This document shows positions 8,583 through 16,949 of a DNA stretch of 64,000 nt, in pieces (position 1 is the stretch's first letter; every line of letters begins with the position of its first letter). The DNA is from Nonomuraea rhodomycinica. Lineage in GTDB: Bacteria; Actinomycetota; Actinomycetes; Streptosporangiales; Streptosporangiaceae. The translations under genes were made by a program, and so were the position numbers. Location of the stretch: positions 369,870-433,869 of the forward strand of contig NZ_JABWGO010000007.1 in NCBI RefSeq assembly GCF_013363995.1, read 5' to 3'. The notes under the pieces were generated by a model, which saw only the letters and a list, made by a program, of their open reading frames with translations, ran no database searches and had not been told where the DNA came from.

Positions 8583-9035
8583 ATGTCCACGGCCTTCGCG
8601 ATCGTCTCCCTGCTGTTCAACGGGCTCATGGCCGGGCTCTTCTACGTCTTCTCGACCACGATCATGCCGGCCTTCGAGGCCATCGAGCCGGCCCAGGCCA
8701 CGGCGGCCATGCGGAGCATCAACACGAAGATCCTCAATCCGCTGTTCCTGCCGGTCTTCCTGCTGGCGCCCGTGGCGTCCCTGGTGACCGGGGTGCTCCT
8801 GCTCGTCGGCGGCGCCACCACCGCGGGCGTCCTGTTCCTGGCGGCGGCGGCCGTCTACCTGCTCGGCACGCTGGCGACGACCGCGGCGCTCAACGTGCCG
8901 ATGAACAACGCGCTGGAGGCGGGCGGCATGGAGTGGTCCGCGTACGCGCCGCGCTGGACGACGTGGAACCACGTGCGCACCCTGTCGTGCGTCGCCGCCG
9001 TCGTGCTGGCCGCCGCGGCGCTCGTCGTCCCCTAG
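8583..9035 (+). CDS. DUF1772-family membrane protein
   Basis: A 150-residue integral membrane protein with four hydrophobic helices. It contains NVPMNNALE before the last helix, and RWTTWNHVRT, a pattern typical of DUF1772 (anthrone oxygenase-like) proteins. The ATG at 8583 begins MSTAFAIV and is placed after a weak GATCAT box with a 6-nt gap, so the message may be leaderless. The family includes enzymes that oxidise polycyclic aromatic compounds, but most bacterial members have no known role. It ends just before a strong convergent terminator. Confidence 0.8.
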   Translation: MSTAFAIVSLLFNGLMAGLFYVFSTTIMPAFEAIEPAQATAAMRSINTKILNPLFLPVFLLAPVASLVTGVLLLVGGATTAGVLFLAAAAVYLLGTLATTAALNVPMNNALEAGGMEWSAYAPRWTTWNHVRTLSCVAAVVLAAAALVVP

Positions 9036-9051
9036 ACACCTGACCGGGCAC

Positions 9052-9079
9052 GATCGGTACGGCGAGGGCCGTACCGATC
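9052..9079. terminator. Bidirectional terminator hairpin between DUF1772 gene and lpdA
   Basis: A perfect 12-bp inverted repeat (GATCGGTACGGC / GCCGTACCGATC) with a GAGG loop lies between two convergent stop codons. There is no U-tract, which is common for actinobacterial terminators. The core CGGTACGG recurs in the hairpin at 38743. Confidence 0.85.
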
Positions 9080-9096
9080 TCGTCTCTCGTCGGGAC

Positions 9097-10476
9097 CTAC
9101 ATGTTGATCATGTGACCGGCCAGGCCGTGGATCGCCTCCTTGACCGCCTCGCCCAGGGTCGGGTGGGCGTGGACGTTGCGCGCGACCTCGTGCACCGTCA
9201 GGTCCCACTGCTGGGCCAGCGTCAGCTGCGGCAGCAGCTCCGTCACCTCGGGCCCGATGAGGTGGGCGCCGAGCAGCTCGCCGTACTTGCCGTCGCTGAT
9301 GACCTTGACGAAGCCCGCGCTGTCGCCGAGGCCGTGGGCCTTGCCGTTGGCGGTGAAGGGGAACTTGGCCACCTTCACGTCGTAGCCCAGGTCACGGGCC
9401 TGCGTCTCGGTGTAGCCGAAGCTGGCCACCTGCGGCTGGCAGTACGTCGCCCTGGGGATCATCACGTAGTCCAGCTCCATGGTCTCCGCGCCGCCGATGG
9501 TCTCGGCCGCGATGATGCCCATGGACTCGGCGGCGTGGGCCAGCATGAGCTTGGCCGTGACGTCGCCGATGGCGAAGATGTGCGGCACGCTCGTGCGGCA
9601 GCGGCCGTCGACGGCGATGGCGCCCCGGTCGGTGAGGGCCACGCCGGTCTTCTCCAGGCCGTAGCCGTCGACGCGCGGCTGGAAGCCGATCGCCTGCATG
9701 ACCTTGTCGGCCTCCAGCACCTGCTGCTGACCGTCACGCGTCACGGTGACCTTGACGGAGGAGCCCGTGTCGTCGATGGCGTCCACGCGGGTGGAGGTGA
9801 GGACCTCGATGCCGAGCCGCTTGTACCGCTTGGCCAGCTCCGCCGACACCTCCTCGTCCTCCAGCGGGACCATCCGGTCGAGGAACTCCACGATCGTCAC
9901 CTTGACGCCGTAGTTGTGCAGCACGTACGCGAACTCCACGCCGATCGCGCCCGCGCCCGCGATGATGATGCTGCCCGGCAGCTCGCCGGTCATGATCTGC
10001 TCTTCGTACGTCACCACGCGCTCCGACAGCGACGTGCCGGGGATCAGCCGGGTGGTGGCGCCGGCGGCGATGATGCAGTGGTCGAACGTGATCGTCTCGC
10101 CGTTCACCTGGATCGAGTTGGGGTCCAGGAAGGTGCCGCGGCCGTCGTACTCCGTGATGGAGTTCTTCTTCATCAGGTAGTGGACGCCCTTGACCCGGCC
10201 GTCCGCCACCTTGCGGCTGCGGGTGAAGGCGGCCCCGTAGTCGAAGGTGACCTCGCCGCTGATGCCGAAGGTCTTGGCCTCCTTGTTGAAGATGTGAGCC
10301 AGCTCCGCGTTGCGCAGCAGCGCCTTGGAGGGGATGCAGCCCACGTTCAGGCAGACGCCACCCCAGTACTTCTCCTCAATGACCGCTGTGCGCAGCCCGA
10401 GCTGGGCGGCGCGGACCGCGGCCGTGTACCCTCCGGGACCCGCGCCGAGAACGACGACGTCATAGTGAGTGCTCAT
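9097..10476 (-). CDS. lpdA: Dihydrolipoyl dehydrogenase (E3)
   Basis: A 459-residue flavoprotein that reoxidises dihydrolipoamide in the pyruvate and 2-oxoglutarate dehydrogenase complexes with NAD+. FAD loop GAGPGG is at 11-16, and the redox disulfide GGVCLNVGCIPSK uses Cys42 and Cys47. The NAD loop is GAGAIGVEF, and the C-terminal His-Glu pair is in HAHPTLGEAVKEA. The ATG at 10476 was chosen over the upstream GTG/ATG codons because the protein then begins MSTHYDVVVLG and a TATGGT -10 box ends 7 nt before it, which suggests a leaderless mRNA. It lies far from pdhABC (43-46 kb), as is usual for a shared E3. Confidence 0.97.
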   Translation of the reverse strand: MSTHYDVVVLGAGPGGYTAAVRAAQLGLRTAVIEEKYWGGVCLNVGCIPSKALLRNAELAHIFNKEAKTFGISGEVTFDYGAAFTRSRKVADGRVKGVHYLMKKNSITEYDGRGTFLDPNSIQVNGETITFDHCIIAAGATTRLIPGTSLSERVVTYEEQIMTGELPGSIIIAGAGAIGVEFAYVLHNYGVKVTIVEFLDRMVPLEDEEVSAELAKRYKRLGIEVLTSTRVDAIDDTGSSVKVTVTRDGQQQVLEADKVMQAIGFQPRVDGYGLEKTGVALTDRGAIAVDGRCRTSVPHIFAIGDVTAKLMLAHAAESMGIIAAETIGGAETMELDYVMIPRATYCQPQVASFGYTETQARDLGYDVKVAKFPFTANGKAHGLGDSAGFVKVISDGKYGELLGAHLIGPEVTELLPQLTLAQQWDLTVHEVARNVHAHPTLGEAVKEAIHGLAGHMINM

Positions 10477-10483
10477 GAGTCGG

Positions 10484-10489
10484 ACCATA
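10484..10489 (-). promoter_or_regulatory. -10 element of leaderless lpdA promoter
   Basis: TATGGT on the minus strand, followed by 7 nt and the lpdA ATG. No ribosome-binding site is present, so transcription probably begins at the start codon. Confidence 0.6.
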
Positions 10490-10565
10490 CCGTCCACCCA
10501 GGTCTACCCCTGACCCTCGCCCCTGCCCCAGTGAAACGGCGCCTGTCGGCGGCTTGGATCGGACC

Positions 10566-11249
10566 ATGACCGATTTCCCCGGCCGCTGGGCCGAAGGCGT
10601 CAGCCTGACCGTCGCGCCCGCCCTCATGCTCGCCGGCGTGCTGCTCCGCATCGGGTACGACGGGTTCTTCCCCGCCCAGCTCGCGGCCTTCGCCGACGCC
10701 CCCGCCCTGATGTCCGCCTCGTACGGGTGCTTCGCGCTCGGCAGCGCGCTGCTGTGGCCCGGCGTGCTCGGGCTGGTGCGCCGCTCGCCCGGCTCCCGGC
10801 CGGTGCTCTGGGGCGGCGCGATGGTGCTGTCCGGCCTGTTCGCCCGGGCCTTCCACGCCGGGGTGAGCCACCTGGCCCTCCAGCTCGTGGACGTCCAGGG
10901 CCTGGCCCCCGCGCAACGGGCCGTGGCGTCCGCCTACGGCGCGTTCCACGTCTTCCAGCCGCTCAACGTGGTGGTGTTCGCCGGGTGGGCCGTGCTGGCC
11001 GCCGGCCTGTGGCGGGCCGGGACGCTGGGGCTCGTGCGGAGCGTCGCACTCGGGCTGATGACGGCGCTGCCGATCGGGGTGCTCAAGGGCACGGGCCCGA
11101 TGTCGGTGCTGGCCGTCGCGGGGCTGTGCGTGGCGCTGGTGCCGTACGGGGTGCGGGTCCTGCGCGAGGGGCCCGCGCCCCGGTGGTGGGCGGTCCCGCT
11201 GGCGCTGGCGATCGGCGCGGGCGCCGTGGTCCTCGGCACCCTGGGCTGA
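10566..11249 (+). CDS. Multi-pass membrane protein, unknown function
   Basis: About 227 residues with six or seven hydrophobic helices spread across the length, few charges and no recognisable catalytic motif. Notable segments are ARAFHAGVSHLALQL and AYGAFHVFQPLNVVVFAGWA, with conserved-looking histidines in or near membrane helices. The ATG at 10566 follows TTGGAT with a 6-nt gap and no Shine-Dalgarno, so a leaderless mRNA is possible. It may be an actinobacterial DUF4386-like or other orphan membrane family; I cannot assign a function. Confidence 0.65.
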   Translation: MTDFPGRWAEGVSLTVAPALMLAGVLLRIGYDGFFPAQLAAFADAPALMSASYGCFALGSALLWPGVLGLVRRSPGSRPVLWGGAMVLSGLFARAFHAGVSHLALQLVDVQGLAPAQRAVASAYGAFHVFQPLNVVVFAGWAVLAAGLWRAGTLGLVRSVALGLMTALPIGVLKGTGPMSVLAVAGLCVALVPYGVRVLREGPAPRWWAVPLALAIGAGAVVLGTLG

Positions 11250-11258
11250 GGCCCGCGG

Positions 11259-11633
11259 CTACACGTCCACCTTGTACGTCAGCGCCAGCTCGTCCGCCGG
11301 GACCCCGCGGATCCCCCAGTTGACCTTGGGCATCTCCACGATGGTGATCTCCACGTCCTCGGCCGGGTAGGGCAGCCGGTCGTAGAGCGCGCGGATGAGC
11401 GCCCGCTTGGCCTCGTCGCTGCGGCCGGTGAAGCAGAGCACCTCGATGATCAGGTAGCCGTCGCCGCGCTGCGGGCAGACCAGGTCGTCGGCGTCCAGCA
11501 GCAGGAACCGGTGGAACCTCTTGTCCTCGGGCAGCCCCCACGCCTCCACCAGGCAGGAGTGGACGAGGTCCGACACCTCGCGCCGCCGCTCCGCCCACAC
11601 GTCGCGCCGCCCGTAGAACTTCACCTGTGCCAT
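11259..11633 (-). CDS. Tautomerase-like protein lacking the N-terminal proline
   Basis: 124 residues resembling the Tautomerase_2 family: VKFYGRRDVWAERRREVSDL, FLLLDADDLVCP, YLIIEVLCFTGRSDEAKRAL, DVEITIVEMPKVNWGIRG. Members form small alpha/beta trimers and may act on keto-enol substrates. Classical tautomerases use Pro as the catalytic residue exposed after Met removal; here the chain begins M-A-Q, so the usual catalytic base is missing. It may have lost activity or use another residue. It is divergent from the response regulator at 11652 with an 18-bp gap. Confidence 0.75.
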   Translation of the reverse strand: MAQVKFYGRRDVWAERRREVSDLVHSCLVEAWGLPEDKRFHRFLLLDADDLVCPQRGDGYLIIEVLCFTGRSDEAKRALIRALYDRLPYPAEDVEITIVEMPKVNWGIRGVPADELALTYKVDV

Positions 11634-11651
11634 GTGCGCCACTATAGGGAA

Positions 11652-12302
11652 ATGATCCGGTTGCTGCTGGCCGACGACGAGGCCATGATCCGGGCCGGCG
11701 TGCGGGCCATCCTCGCCTCCGACCCGTCGCTCGACGTGGTGGCCGAGGCGGACGACGGCCGCGCGGCGGTCGACCTGGCCATCAGCCACCACCCGGACGT
11801 CGCCCTGCTGGACATCCGCATGCCCGTCCTGGACGGACTGGCCGCCGCGGCCGAGATCCGGCGCGCGGCGCCGGGGACGGCCGTGGTGATGCTCACCACG
11901 TTCGGCGAGGACGACTACATCGCCCGGGCCATCGACGTGGGCGCCAGCGGCTTCCTGCTCAAGTCGGGGGACCCGCGCGAGCTGATCGCCGGGATCCACG
12001 CCGTCGCCGAGGGCGCCGCGTACCTGTCGCCGAGGGTGGCCCAGCGCGTCATCACCCAGCTCGCCGCCGGGCGGGTGTCGCGCGGCGCCGTGGCCCGCGA
12101 CCGGGTCGCGGCGCTCACCGAGCGGGAGCGGGAGGTGCTCGCGCTGCTCGGCTCCGGCCTGTCCAACGCGGAGATCGCCAGGCGGCTGCACATCGTGGAG
12201 GGCACGGTGAAGGCGTACGTCAGCGCGATCCTCACCCGCCTCGACGTGCGCAATCGCGTGCAGGCCGCGATCATCGCCCACGAGGCCGGCTTGGTAGCCT
12301 GA
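11652..12302 (+). CDS. Orphan NarL/LuxR-family response regulator
   Basis: 216 residues. The receiver has an acidic pair (ADDEA), phospho-acceptor Asp54 in LLDIRMPVLDG, Thr in MLTTFGEDD and Lys in FLLKSGD. The C-terminal LuxR domain is LTEREREVLALLGSGLSNAE and following. No histidine kinase gene lies beside it, so its partner must be encoded elsewhere or it acts without one. The gap to the divergent tautomerase gene is only 18 bp and contains CACTAT six bases before the ATG, so the mRNA is probably leaderless. Downstream pyrD begins only 6 bp later, raising the possibility of co-transcription. Confidence 0.93.
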   Translation: MIRLLLADDEAMIRAGVRAILASDPSLDVVAEADDGRAAVDLAISHHPDVALLDIRMPVLDGLAAAAEIRRAAPGTAVVMLTTFGEDDYIARAIDVGASGFLLKSGDPRELIAGIHAVAEGAAYLSPRVAQRVITQLAAGRVSRGAVARDRVAALTEREREVLALLGSGLSNAEIARRLHIVEGTVKAYVSAILTRLDVRNRVQAAIIAHEAGLVA

Positions 12303-12308
12303 CCTCTG

Positions 12309-13448
12309 ATGTATCGCCTCGTCTTCTCGCAGGTCTTGCGTCGCCTCGACGCCGAGGCCGTGCACCACCTCACTGTTCGCGCGCTCACGCTGCTGTCGGT
12401 GCTGCCGCTGGTCAAGCGGCTGCTCCACAAGGCGCTGGCGCCCCACGACCCGGCACTGCGCGTCAGCGCGTTCGGCGTCCACTTCCCCGGCCCGCTCGGG
12501 CTCGCGGCCGGCTTCGACAAGGACGCCGCGTGCGCCGAGGGGGCCGCCGCGCTCGGCTTCGGCCACGTGGAGGTCGGCACGATCACCGCCCACGGCCAGC
12601 CCGGCAACCCGCGGCCCCGCCTGTTCCGGCTGGTGGGCGAGCGGGCGGTCATCAACCGCATGGGCTTCAACAACGCCGGGGCCGCCGCCGCCGCGCGCCG
12701 CCTGCGCCGCGTACGCGGGGTGCCGGTGGTGGTCGGCGTCAACATCGGCAAGACCAAGGTGGTGCCGGAGTCCGGGGCGACGGCCGACTACGTCGCCAGC
12801 GCCAGACGGCTCGCGCCGCTGGCCGACTACCTCGTCGTCAACGTCAGCTCGCCCAACACCCCGGGCCTGCGCGACCTGCAGGCCGTCTCGCTGCTGCGCC
12901 CGCTGCTCACCGCGGTCAAGGAGGTCGCCGACGGCACGCCCCGCCGCACCCCGCTGCTGGTGAAGATCGCCCCCGACCTCGCCGACGAGGACGTGGACGC
13001 GGTCGCCGACCTGGCCCTGGAGCTCGGCCTCGACGGCGTCATCGCGACCAACACCACGATCAGGCACGGCGGCGAGACCGGCGGGCTGTCGGGCCGGCCG
13101 CTCAAGGGGCGCTCGCTGGAGGTGCTGCGGCGGCTGCGGGCCCGCGTGGGCGACCGCATCACGCTGGTCTCCGTCGGCGGCGTCGAGGACGTGGACGACG
13201 TGTGGGAGCGGCTGCTGGCCGGCGCCACGCTGGTGCAGGGCTACACCGGCTGGGTGTACGGCGGGCCGCTGTGGGCCTCCACGATCCACCGGCAGCTCTC
13301 GCGCCGGGTCCGCCGCCACGGCTTCACCTCGATCACCGAGGTCATCGGCCGCACCGCTCCGCAGGCCCGCACCGCTCCGGAGGCCCGCACCGCTCCGGAG
13401 GCCCGCACCGCTCCAGGCGCCGGCACCGCTCCGGGGGCCACGCGATGA
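12309..13448 (+). CDS. pyrD: Dihydroorotate dehydrogenase (quinone), class 2
   Basis: A 379-residue enzyme that oxidises dihydroorotate to orotate at the membrane, passing electrons to menaquinone: the fourth step of pyrimidine synthesis. Class 2 features are the N-terminal helices (residues 1-40), GLAAGFDKDA, GFGHVEVGTIT, NRMGFNN and the catalytic-serine loop NVSSPNTPGL. FMN loops are VGVNIGKTK and VSVGGVEDVDD. The normal enzyme ends near GFTSITEVIG. About 30 extra residues follow, encoded by five 18-bp repeats (ARTAPE units). The stop overlaps the next GNAT start by ATGA. Confidence 0.96.
   Translation: MYRLVFSQVLRRLDAEAVHHLTVRALTLLSVLPLVKRLLHKALAPHDPALRVSAFGVHFPGPLGLAAGFDKDAACAEGAAALGFGHVEVGTITAHGQPGNPRPRLFRLVGERAVINRMGFNNAGAAAAARRLRRVRGVPVVVGVNIGKTKVVPESGATADYVASARRLAPLADYLVVNVSSPNTPGLRDLQAVSLLRPLLTAVKEVADGTPRRTPLLVKIAPDLADEDVDAVADLALELGLDGVIATNTTIRHGGETGGLSGRPLKGRSLEVLRRLRARVGDRITLVSVGGVEDVDDVWERLLAGATLVQGYTGWVYGGPLWASTIHRQLSRRVRRHGFTSITEVIGRTAPQARTAPEARTAPEARTAPGAGTAPGATR
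13347..13436 (+). repeat. Five 18-bp in-frame tandem repeats at the 3' end of pyrD
   Basis: Units of 18 bp start at 13347, 13365, 13383, 13401 and 13419, with consensus GCCCGCACCGCTCCGGAG; units 2 and 3 are identical. Each encodes a six-residue A-R-T-A-P-E type motif, giving PyrD a flexible tail outside the known fold. Confidence 0.9.
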
Positions 13449-13996
13449 AGATCCCCCTGGGCGGCGGAGTCGTCCTGCGTCCGGTCGCCGAGGGCGACGC
13501 CCAGGCGCTCACCGACGCCTTCACCCGCAACCGCGAGCACCTGCGGCCCTGGGACCCGCGCCGGCCCGAGACGTTCTTCACCCTGACCGGCCAGACCGAG
13601 CGGCTGGAGGCGCAGCTCCAGCAGTGCCGGGCCGGCCGGGTCATGCCGTGGGTGCTGGCCGACGGCGACCGGATCGTCGGCTGCGTCAACCTCAACAGCA
13701 TCGTGTACGGCGCCTTCGCCAGCGGCGCCCTCGGCTACTGGCTCGACGCCGAGTACACCGGCCGCGGCCTGGCCACCGGCGCCGTCATGGCGGTCTGCCG
13801 CGACGCCGGCGAGCGGCTCGGCCTGCACCGGGTGGAGGCGGCCACGCTGCTGCACAACGTGGCCTCCCAGCGGGTGCTGGAGAAGGCCGGCTTCGAGGTG
13901 TACGGCGTCGCGCCGAACTACATCCACATCGACGGCGAGTGGCGCGACCACCGCCTCTTCCAGCGCATCCTCAACGACCGCCCGCCCAGGCTCTGA
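13445..13996 (+). CDS. GNAT acetyltransferase, RimJ/RimL-like
   Basis: 183 residues with a GNAT fold: GYWLDAEYTGRGLATGAVMA is the acetyl-CoA binding strand-loop-helix, and HNVASQRVLEKAGF is the usual C-terminal helix. RimJ/RimL relatives acetylate the N-terminal residue of ribosomal proteins; many paralogues act on other amines. It overlaps pyrD by 4 bp (ATGA), so it is translationally coupled to a pyrimidine gene, with no obvious metabolic link. The target is unknown. Confidence 0.9.
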   Translation: MKIPLGGGVVLRPVAEGDAQALTDAFTRNREHLRPWDPRRPETFFTLTGQTERLEAQLQQCRAGRVMPWVLADGDRIVGCVNLNSIVYGAFASGALGYWLDAEYTGRGLATGAVMAVCRDAGERLGLHRVEAATLLHNVASQRVLEKAGFEVYGVAPNYIHIDGEWRDHRLFQRILNDRPPRL

Positions 13997-14034
13997 CCGA
14001 GGCCCGCGAGCCGTGGAGCGCGGGCGAGGCCGGC

Positions 14035-15645
14035 CTAGACGCTCGGCCGGGTGGACTCCGCGTCGTGGGTCATGCTCTCCAGCCGGTCCATGACGTCGGC
14101 GACCCGCACGGCGCCCGCCCGGTACGGCCGGCGCCGCTGCCACGGCCGCGGCCCGGCCGGCGGCCGGTACTCCACGCCGAGCGCGTCCAGCCGCCCGAGG
14201 TGCGCCCGGAGCCGCTCGGCGAAGTCCGGCCCGGCCTGGCCGCCCCAGGTGACCTCGGCCAGGGCGCACGCCCGCGGCCAGATCCGGTAGTCCAGCGTGC
14301 GGGCGTCGGCGATGCGCTCGGTCCAGAGCTGGGCCTGCGCGCCGAGCACCCGCGAGCGCTCCTCGTCCGTCCAGTCCGCGGGGGCCGGGACGAACGCCGC
14401 CACGTCCGCCACCGTGATCGTGTCGCCGATCGCCGCCGGCTCCTCCGGCGACGACGACTCGGCGTAGTCGAAGTAGAGCGGGAACACCGGCGTGGCCACC
14501 ACATCGTGGCCGGCCGCGGCGGCCCGGCGGCCGACGCCCATGCCGCGCCACGGCATGACCACCGTGTCCCGCCGCAGCTCGCCGCTGACGAACGCCTCGT
14601 CCCACACGACGGCCCGCGCGCCCCGCTCGGCCAGCGCGTCGGCCAGCCGCCGCAGGAACCACGCCTGGAGCGCCGGCATCGACTCCAGCCCCAGCGACAC
14701 GCGGTAGGCGTCGATCTCGGCCGAGGCGGTCCAGTGGTCGAGCACCACCTCGTCGCCGCCGATGTGGACGAACGGGGTCGGGCCGAGGGCGCCGATCAGC
14801 TCGTCGAAGATCGTGGCCAGGAACTCGACCGTGGGCGGCAGGGGCGACAGGATCGCGGGGGAGACGCCCCAGCGGTCGAGCACGTCGTACCGCTCGCCGG
14901 TGGCGCCCAGCTCCGGATAGGCGGCCAGGACGGCCGAGGCGTGGCCCGGCACGTCGATCTCCGGCACGACCACGACCTCGCGGGCCCGCGCGTAGGCGGC
15001 GATCTCGGCCAGGTCGTCCAGCGTGTAGTGGCCGCCGTGCGGCGTCTCGTCGTAGAGCTCGGGCTCGCCGCGCTGGTGGACCGCCGTGCGCGGCCGGTGC
15101 GAGGCCACCTCGTGCAGCAGCGGGTACGCCCTGCTCTCCACCCGCCAGCCCTGGTCGTCCACGAGGTGCAGGTGCAGCCGGTTCAGCTTGTGCGCCGCCA
15201 TGAGGTCGACGAGGCGCAGAACCTCGCGCTTGGGGAAGAAGTGCCGGGCCACGTCGAGGTGGAGCCCACGCCAGCCGAACACCGGCTCGTCCTCGACCCG
15301 CACGCCCGGCACGCTCCACGCGCGGCCGTGACCGGGGCCTGCGGGGGTGCGGTAGGAGGCGTCGGGCAGGAGTTGGTGGAGCGTCTGCGCCGCGTGGAAG
15401 GCCCCGGCCCGGCCGCCCGCCGTGATCTCCACCCCGCGCGACCCGGTGACCAGCCGGTACGCCTCCGGCCCGAGGTCCGGGTCGAGCCGTACGTCGATGT
15501 CACCGGAGTCGCCGGGCCGCAGGTCGAGCCCCGGCAGGGCCACGCGGACGGCGTCGGCCGCCTCGGTGGGGCCGGAGACCACGGACCCGGGGGTCAGCTC
15601 GTAGGAGCCGGACAGGTGACGGATCAGGCGGGGGCGAGGAATCAT
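14035..15645 (-). CDS. Beta-N-acetylhexosaminidase, glycoside hydrolase family 20
   Basis: 536 residues: an N-terminal GH20b-like domain (1-130), then the (beta/alpha)8 barrel. Motifs include GWRGLHLDVARHFF, HLHLVDDQGWR, EIDVPGHASA and the catalytic pair Asp298-Glu299 in HIGGDEV, used in substrate-assisted cleavage of terminal GlcNAc or GalNAc. No signal peptide is visible, so it may act in the cytoplasm on imported muropeptides or chitooligosaccharides. The ATG overlaps the stop of the upstream amidase gene by 4 bp; the two probably work in peptidoglycan turnover. Confidence 0.95.
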   Translation of the reverse strand: MIPRPRLIRHLSGSYELTPGSVVSGPTEAADAVRVALPGLDLRPGDSGDIDVRLDPDLGPEAYRLVTGSRGVEITAGGRAGAFHAAQTLHQLLPDASYRTPAGPGHGRAWSVPGVRVEDEPVFGWRGLHLDVARHFFPKREVLRLVDLMAAHKLNRLHLHLVDDQGWRVESRAYPLLHEVASHRPRTAVHQRGEPELYDETPHGGHYTLDDLAEIAAYARAREVVVVPEIDVPGHASAVLAAYPELGATGERYDVLDRWGVSPAILSPLPPTVEFLATIFDELIGALGPTPFVHIGGDEVVLDHWTASAEIDAYRVSLGLESMPALQAWFLRRLADALAERGARAVVWDEAFVSGELRRDTVVMPWRGMGVGRRAAAAGHDVVATPVFPLYFDYAESSSPEEPAAIGDTITVADVAAFVPAPADWTDEERSRVLGAQAQLWTERIADARTLDYRIWPRACALAEVTWGGQAGPDFAERLRAHLGRLDALGVEYRPPAGPRPWQRRRPYRAGAVRVADVMDRLESMTHDAESTRPSV

Positions 15646-16514
15646 GGTTGGAGATAGTGCTGCATGCCGTTCGCCAGCGCCAGCGCGACCCGCTGCCGGA
15701 AGGCCGGGTCGCGGAACTTGGCCGCCTCGGCCGCGTTGCGCATGTTGCCGCACTCGATGAAGACCTTCGGCACGGTGGAGAGGTTGAGGCCGCCGAGGTC
15801 GGAGCGGAAGTCGAGGGCCTTGCTGCCGATGTAGGTGGAGTAGGGCAGGCCGGTGCCCTTGTGGTAGGCGTCGCGGACCGCGATGCCGAGCCTGCGCGAG
15901 TCGCCGACGACCGGGTCGACCGGGCCGTTGATCTTCTTCGGCATGATCACGTGGAAGCCGTGGTTGCCGGGCGCGGAGCCGTCGCCGTGGATGGAGATGG
16001 CGGCGTCGGCCTTGGCGCGGTTGCCGATCGCGGCCCGCTGGGTGATGCACGGGCCGACGCTGTCGTTGTCGGACCTGGTCAGCTTGACCGTGGCGCCCCG
16101 GCTCTTGAGGATCTTGGCCAGCCGGTTGGAGACGTCCCAGCTGAAGGCCGCCTCGGTGTAGCCGTCGTCGGTGGACGTGCCGGTGGTGTCGCACGCCTTC
16201 CACTGGGTCAGCACGTTGACCTTGCGGTTGACGGCCTTGGGGTCGCGGTAGTTGCCGCCGTTGTGGCCGGGGTCGATGACCACGACCTTGCCGGCCAGCG
16301 ACTCGGCCCGGGCGGTGCCGGTGGCCTGCTCGCGCGACGCCCCGCCGGCTCCCCGCCCGGCTCCCGGCGCCGCCGACGGGGCGGGGGCCTGGGTGGCGAC
16401 CCGCCCGGCCGGGACTCCGGACGCGGGGCTCGCGGAGCCGCTCGCGCCGGCCGTGCCGCACGCGGTGACGATCAGGCCGCAGGCGGTGAGAAGGGTGACG
16501 GGAAGAGCACGCAT
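15642..16514 (-). CDS. N-acetylmuramoyl-L-alanine amidase (Amidase_3), lipoprotein
   Basis: About 290 residues. The N-terminus has a lipoprotein signal (hydrophobic core then VTAC-G, Cys near residue 19), then an Ala/Pro/Ser/Gly linker to about 75. The Zn amidase domain has DPGHNGG, TEAAF, ISIHGDG and IECGNM, giving the His-Glu-His zinc ligands and the catalytic Glu. It should cleave between MurNAc and the peptide stem at the outer membrane face. A TTG at 16523 is an alternative start; I prefer ATG 16514 because it gives a compact signal peptide after GGAG. It is followed by a coupled hexosaminidase. Confidence 0.93.
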   Translation of the reverse strand: MRALPVTLLTACGLIVTACGTAGASGSASPASGVPAGRVATQAPAPSAAPGAGRGAGGASREQATGTARAESLAGKVVVIDPGHNGGNYRDPKAVNRKVNVLTQWKACDTTGTSTDDGYTEAAFSWDVSNRLAKILKSRGATVKLTRSDNDSVGPCITQRAAIGNRAKADAAISIHGDGSAPGNHGFHVIMPKKINGPVDPVVGDSRRLGIAVRDAYHKGTGLPYSTYIGSKALDFRSDLGGLNLSTVPKVFIECGNMRNAAEAAKFRDPAFRQRVALALANGMQHYLQP

Positions 16515-16579
16515 GAACTCCAACTTACGTCACGGCGCGCCGTGACCCCGCGTGTTCCCCCCAAGGCGGCGGGAAGCTC

Positions 16580-16828
16580 TCACCAGACGCGCTCGCTGGC
16601 CTCCTGGCGCTGCAGGAGGGCCGCCAGCTCCCGCGCGTCCTCGGCGTCGAGGCCGAGGACGACGCGGGGACGCCCCCACGGGTGGTCGAGGGAGTGGGCG
16701 ACGTAGCTGGCCACGGACTCGCCGCCGGTGTCGCCGGCACGACCCCGGCTCGCCCGCCACTGCGCCCAGGCGCGTTCGAGCTCCGACGCGGCGCGCTGGG
16801 CGCAGGAAACCAGTTCTGGATCACGCAT
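16580..16828 (-). CDS. Small conserved hypothetical protein
   Basis: 82 residues starting MRDPELVSCAQRAASELERA. It is amphipathic and helical in the first half, has a GRPRVVLGLDAEDARELAALL strand-helix in the second, and carries one Cys and several Trp. The ATG at 16828 follows GGGGG at a good distance and is preferred over an in-frame upstream ATG at 16882. No family is recognised. It has no signal peptide or membrane segment, so it is probably cytoplasmic. Confidence 0.65.
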   Translation of the reverse strand: MRDPELVSCAQRAASELERAWAQWRASRGRAGDTGGESVASYVAHSLDHPWGRPRVVLGLDAEDARELAALLQRQEASERVW

Positions 16829-16949
16829 GACTGTCCCCCGGATCAGATTCGCGACCGCACCGTGCACGGCCGCGCATCGCATGACCCTGACGAGTAAACC
16901 TCCAGGCGATGGGGGGTCGGGGTGTTGTTGACCGAGGCTTTGGCCGCTC

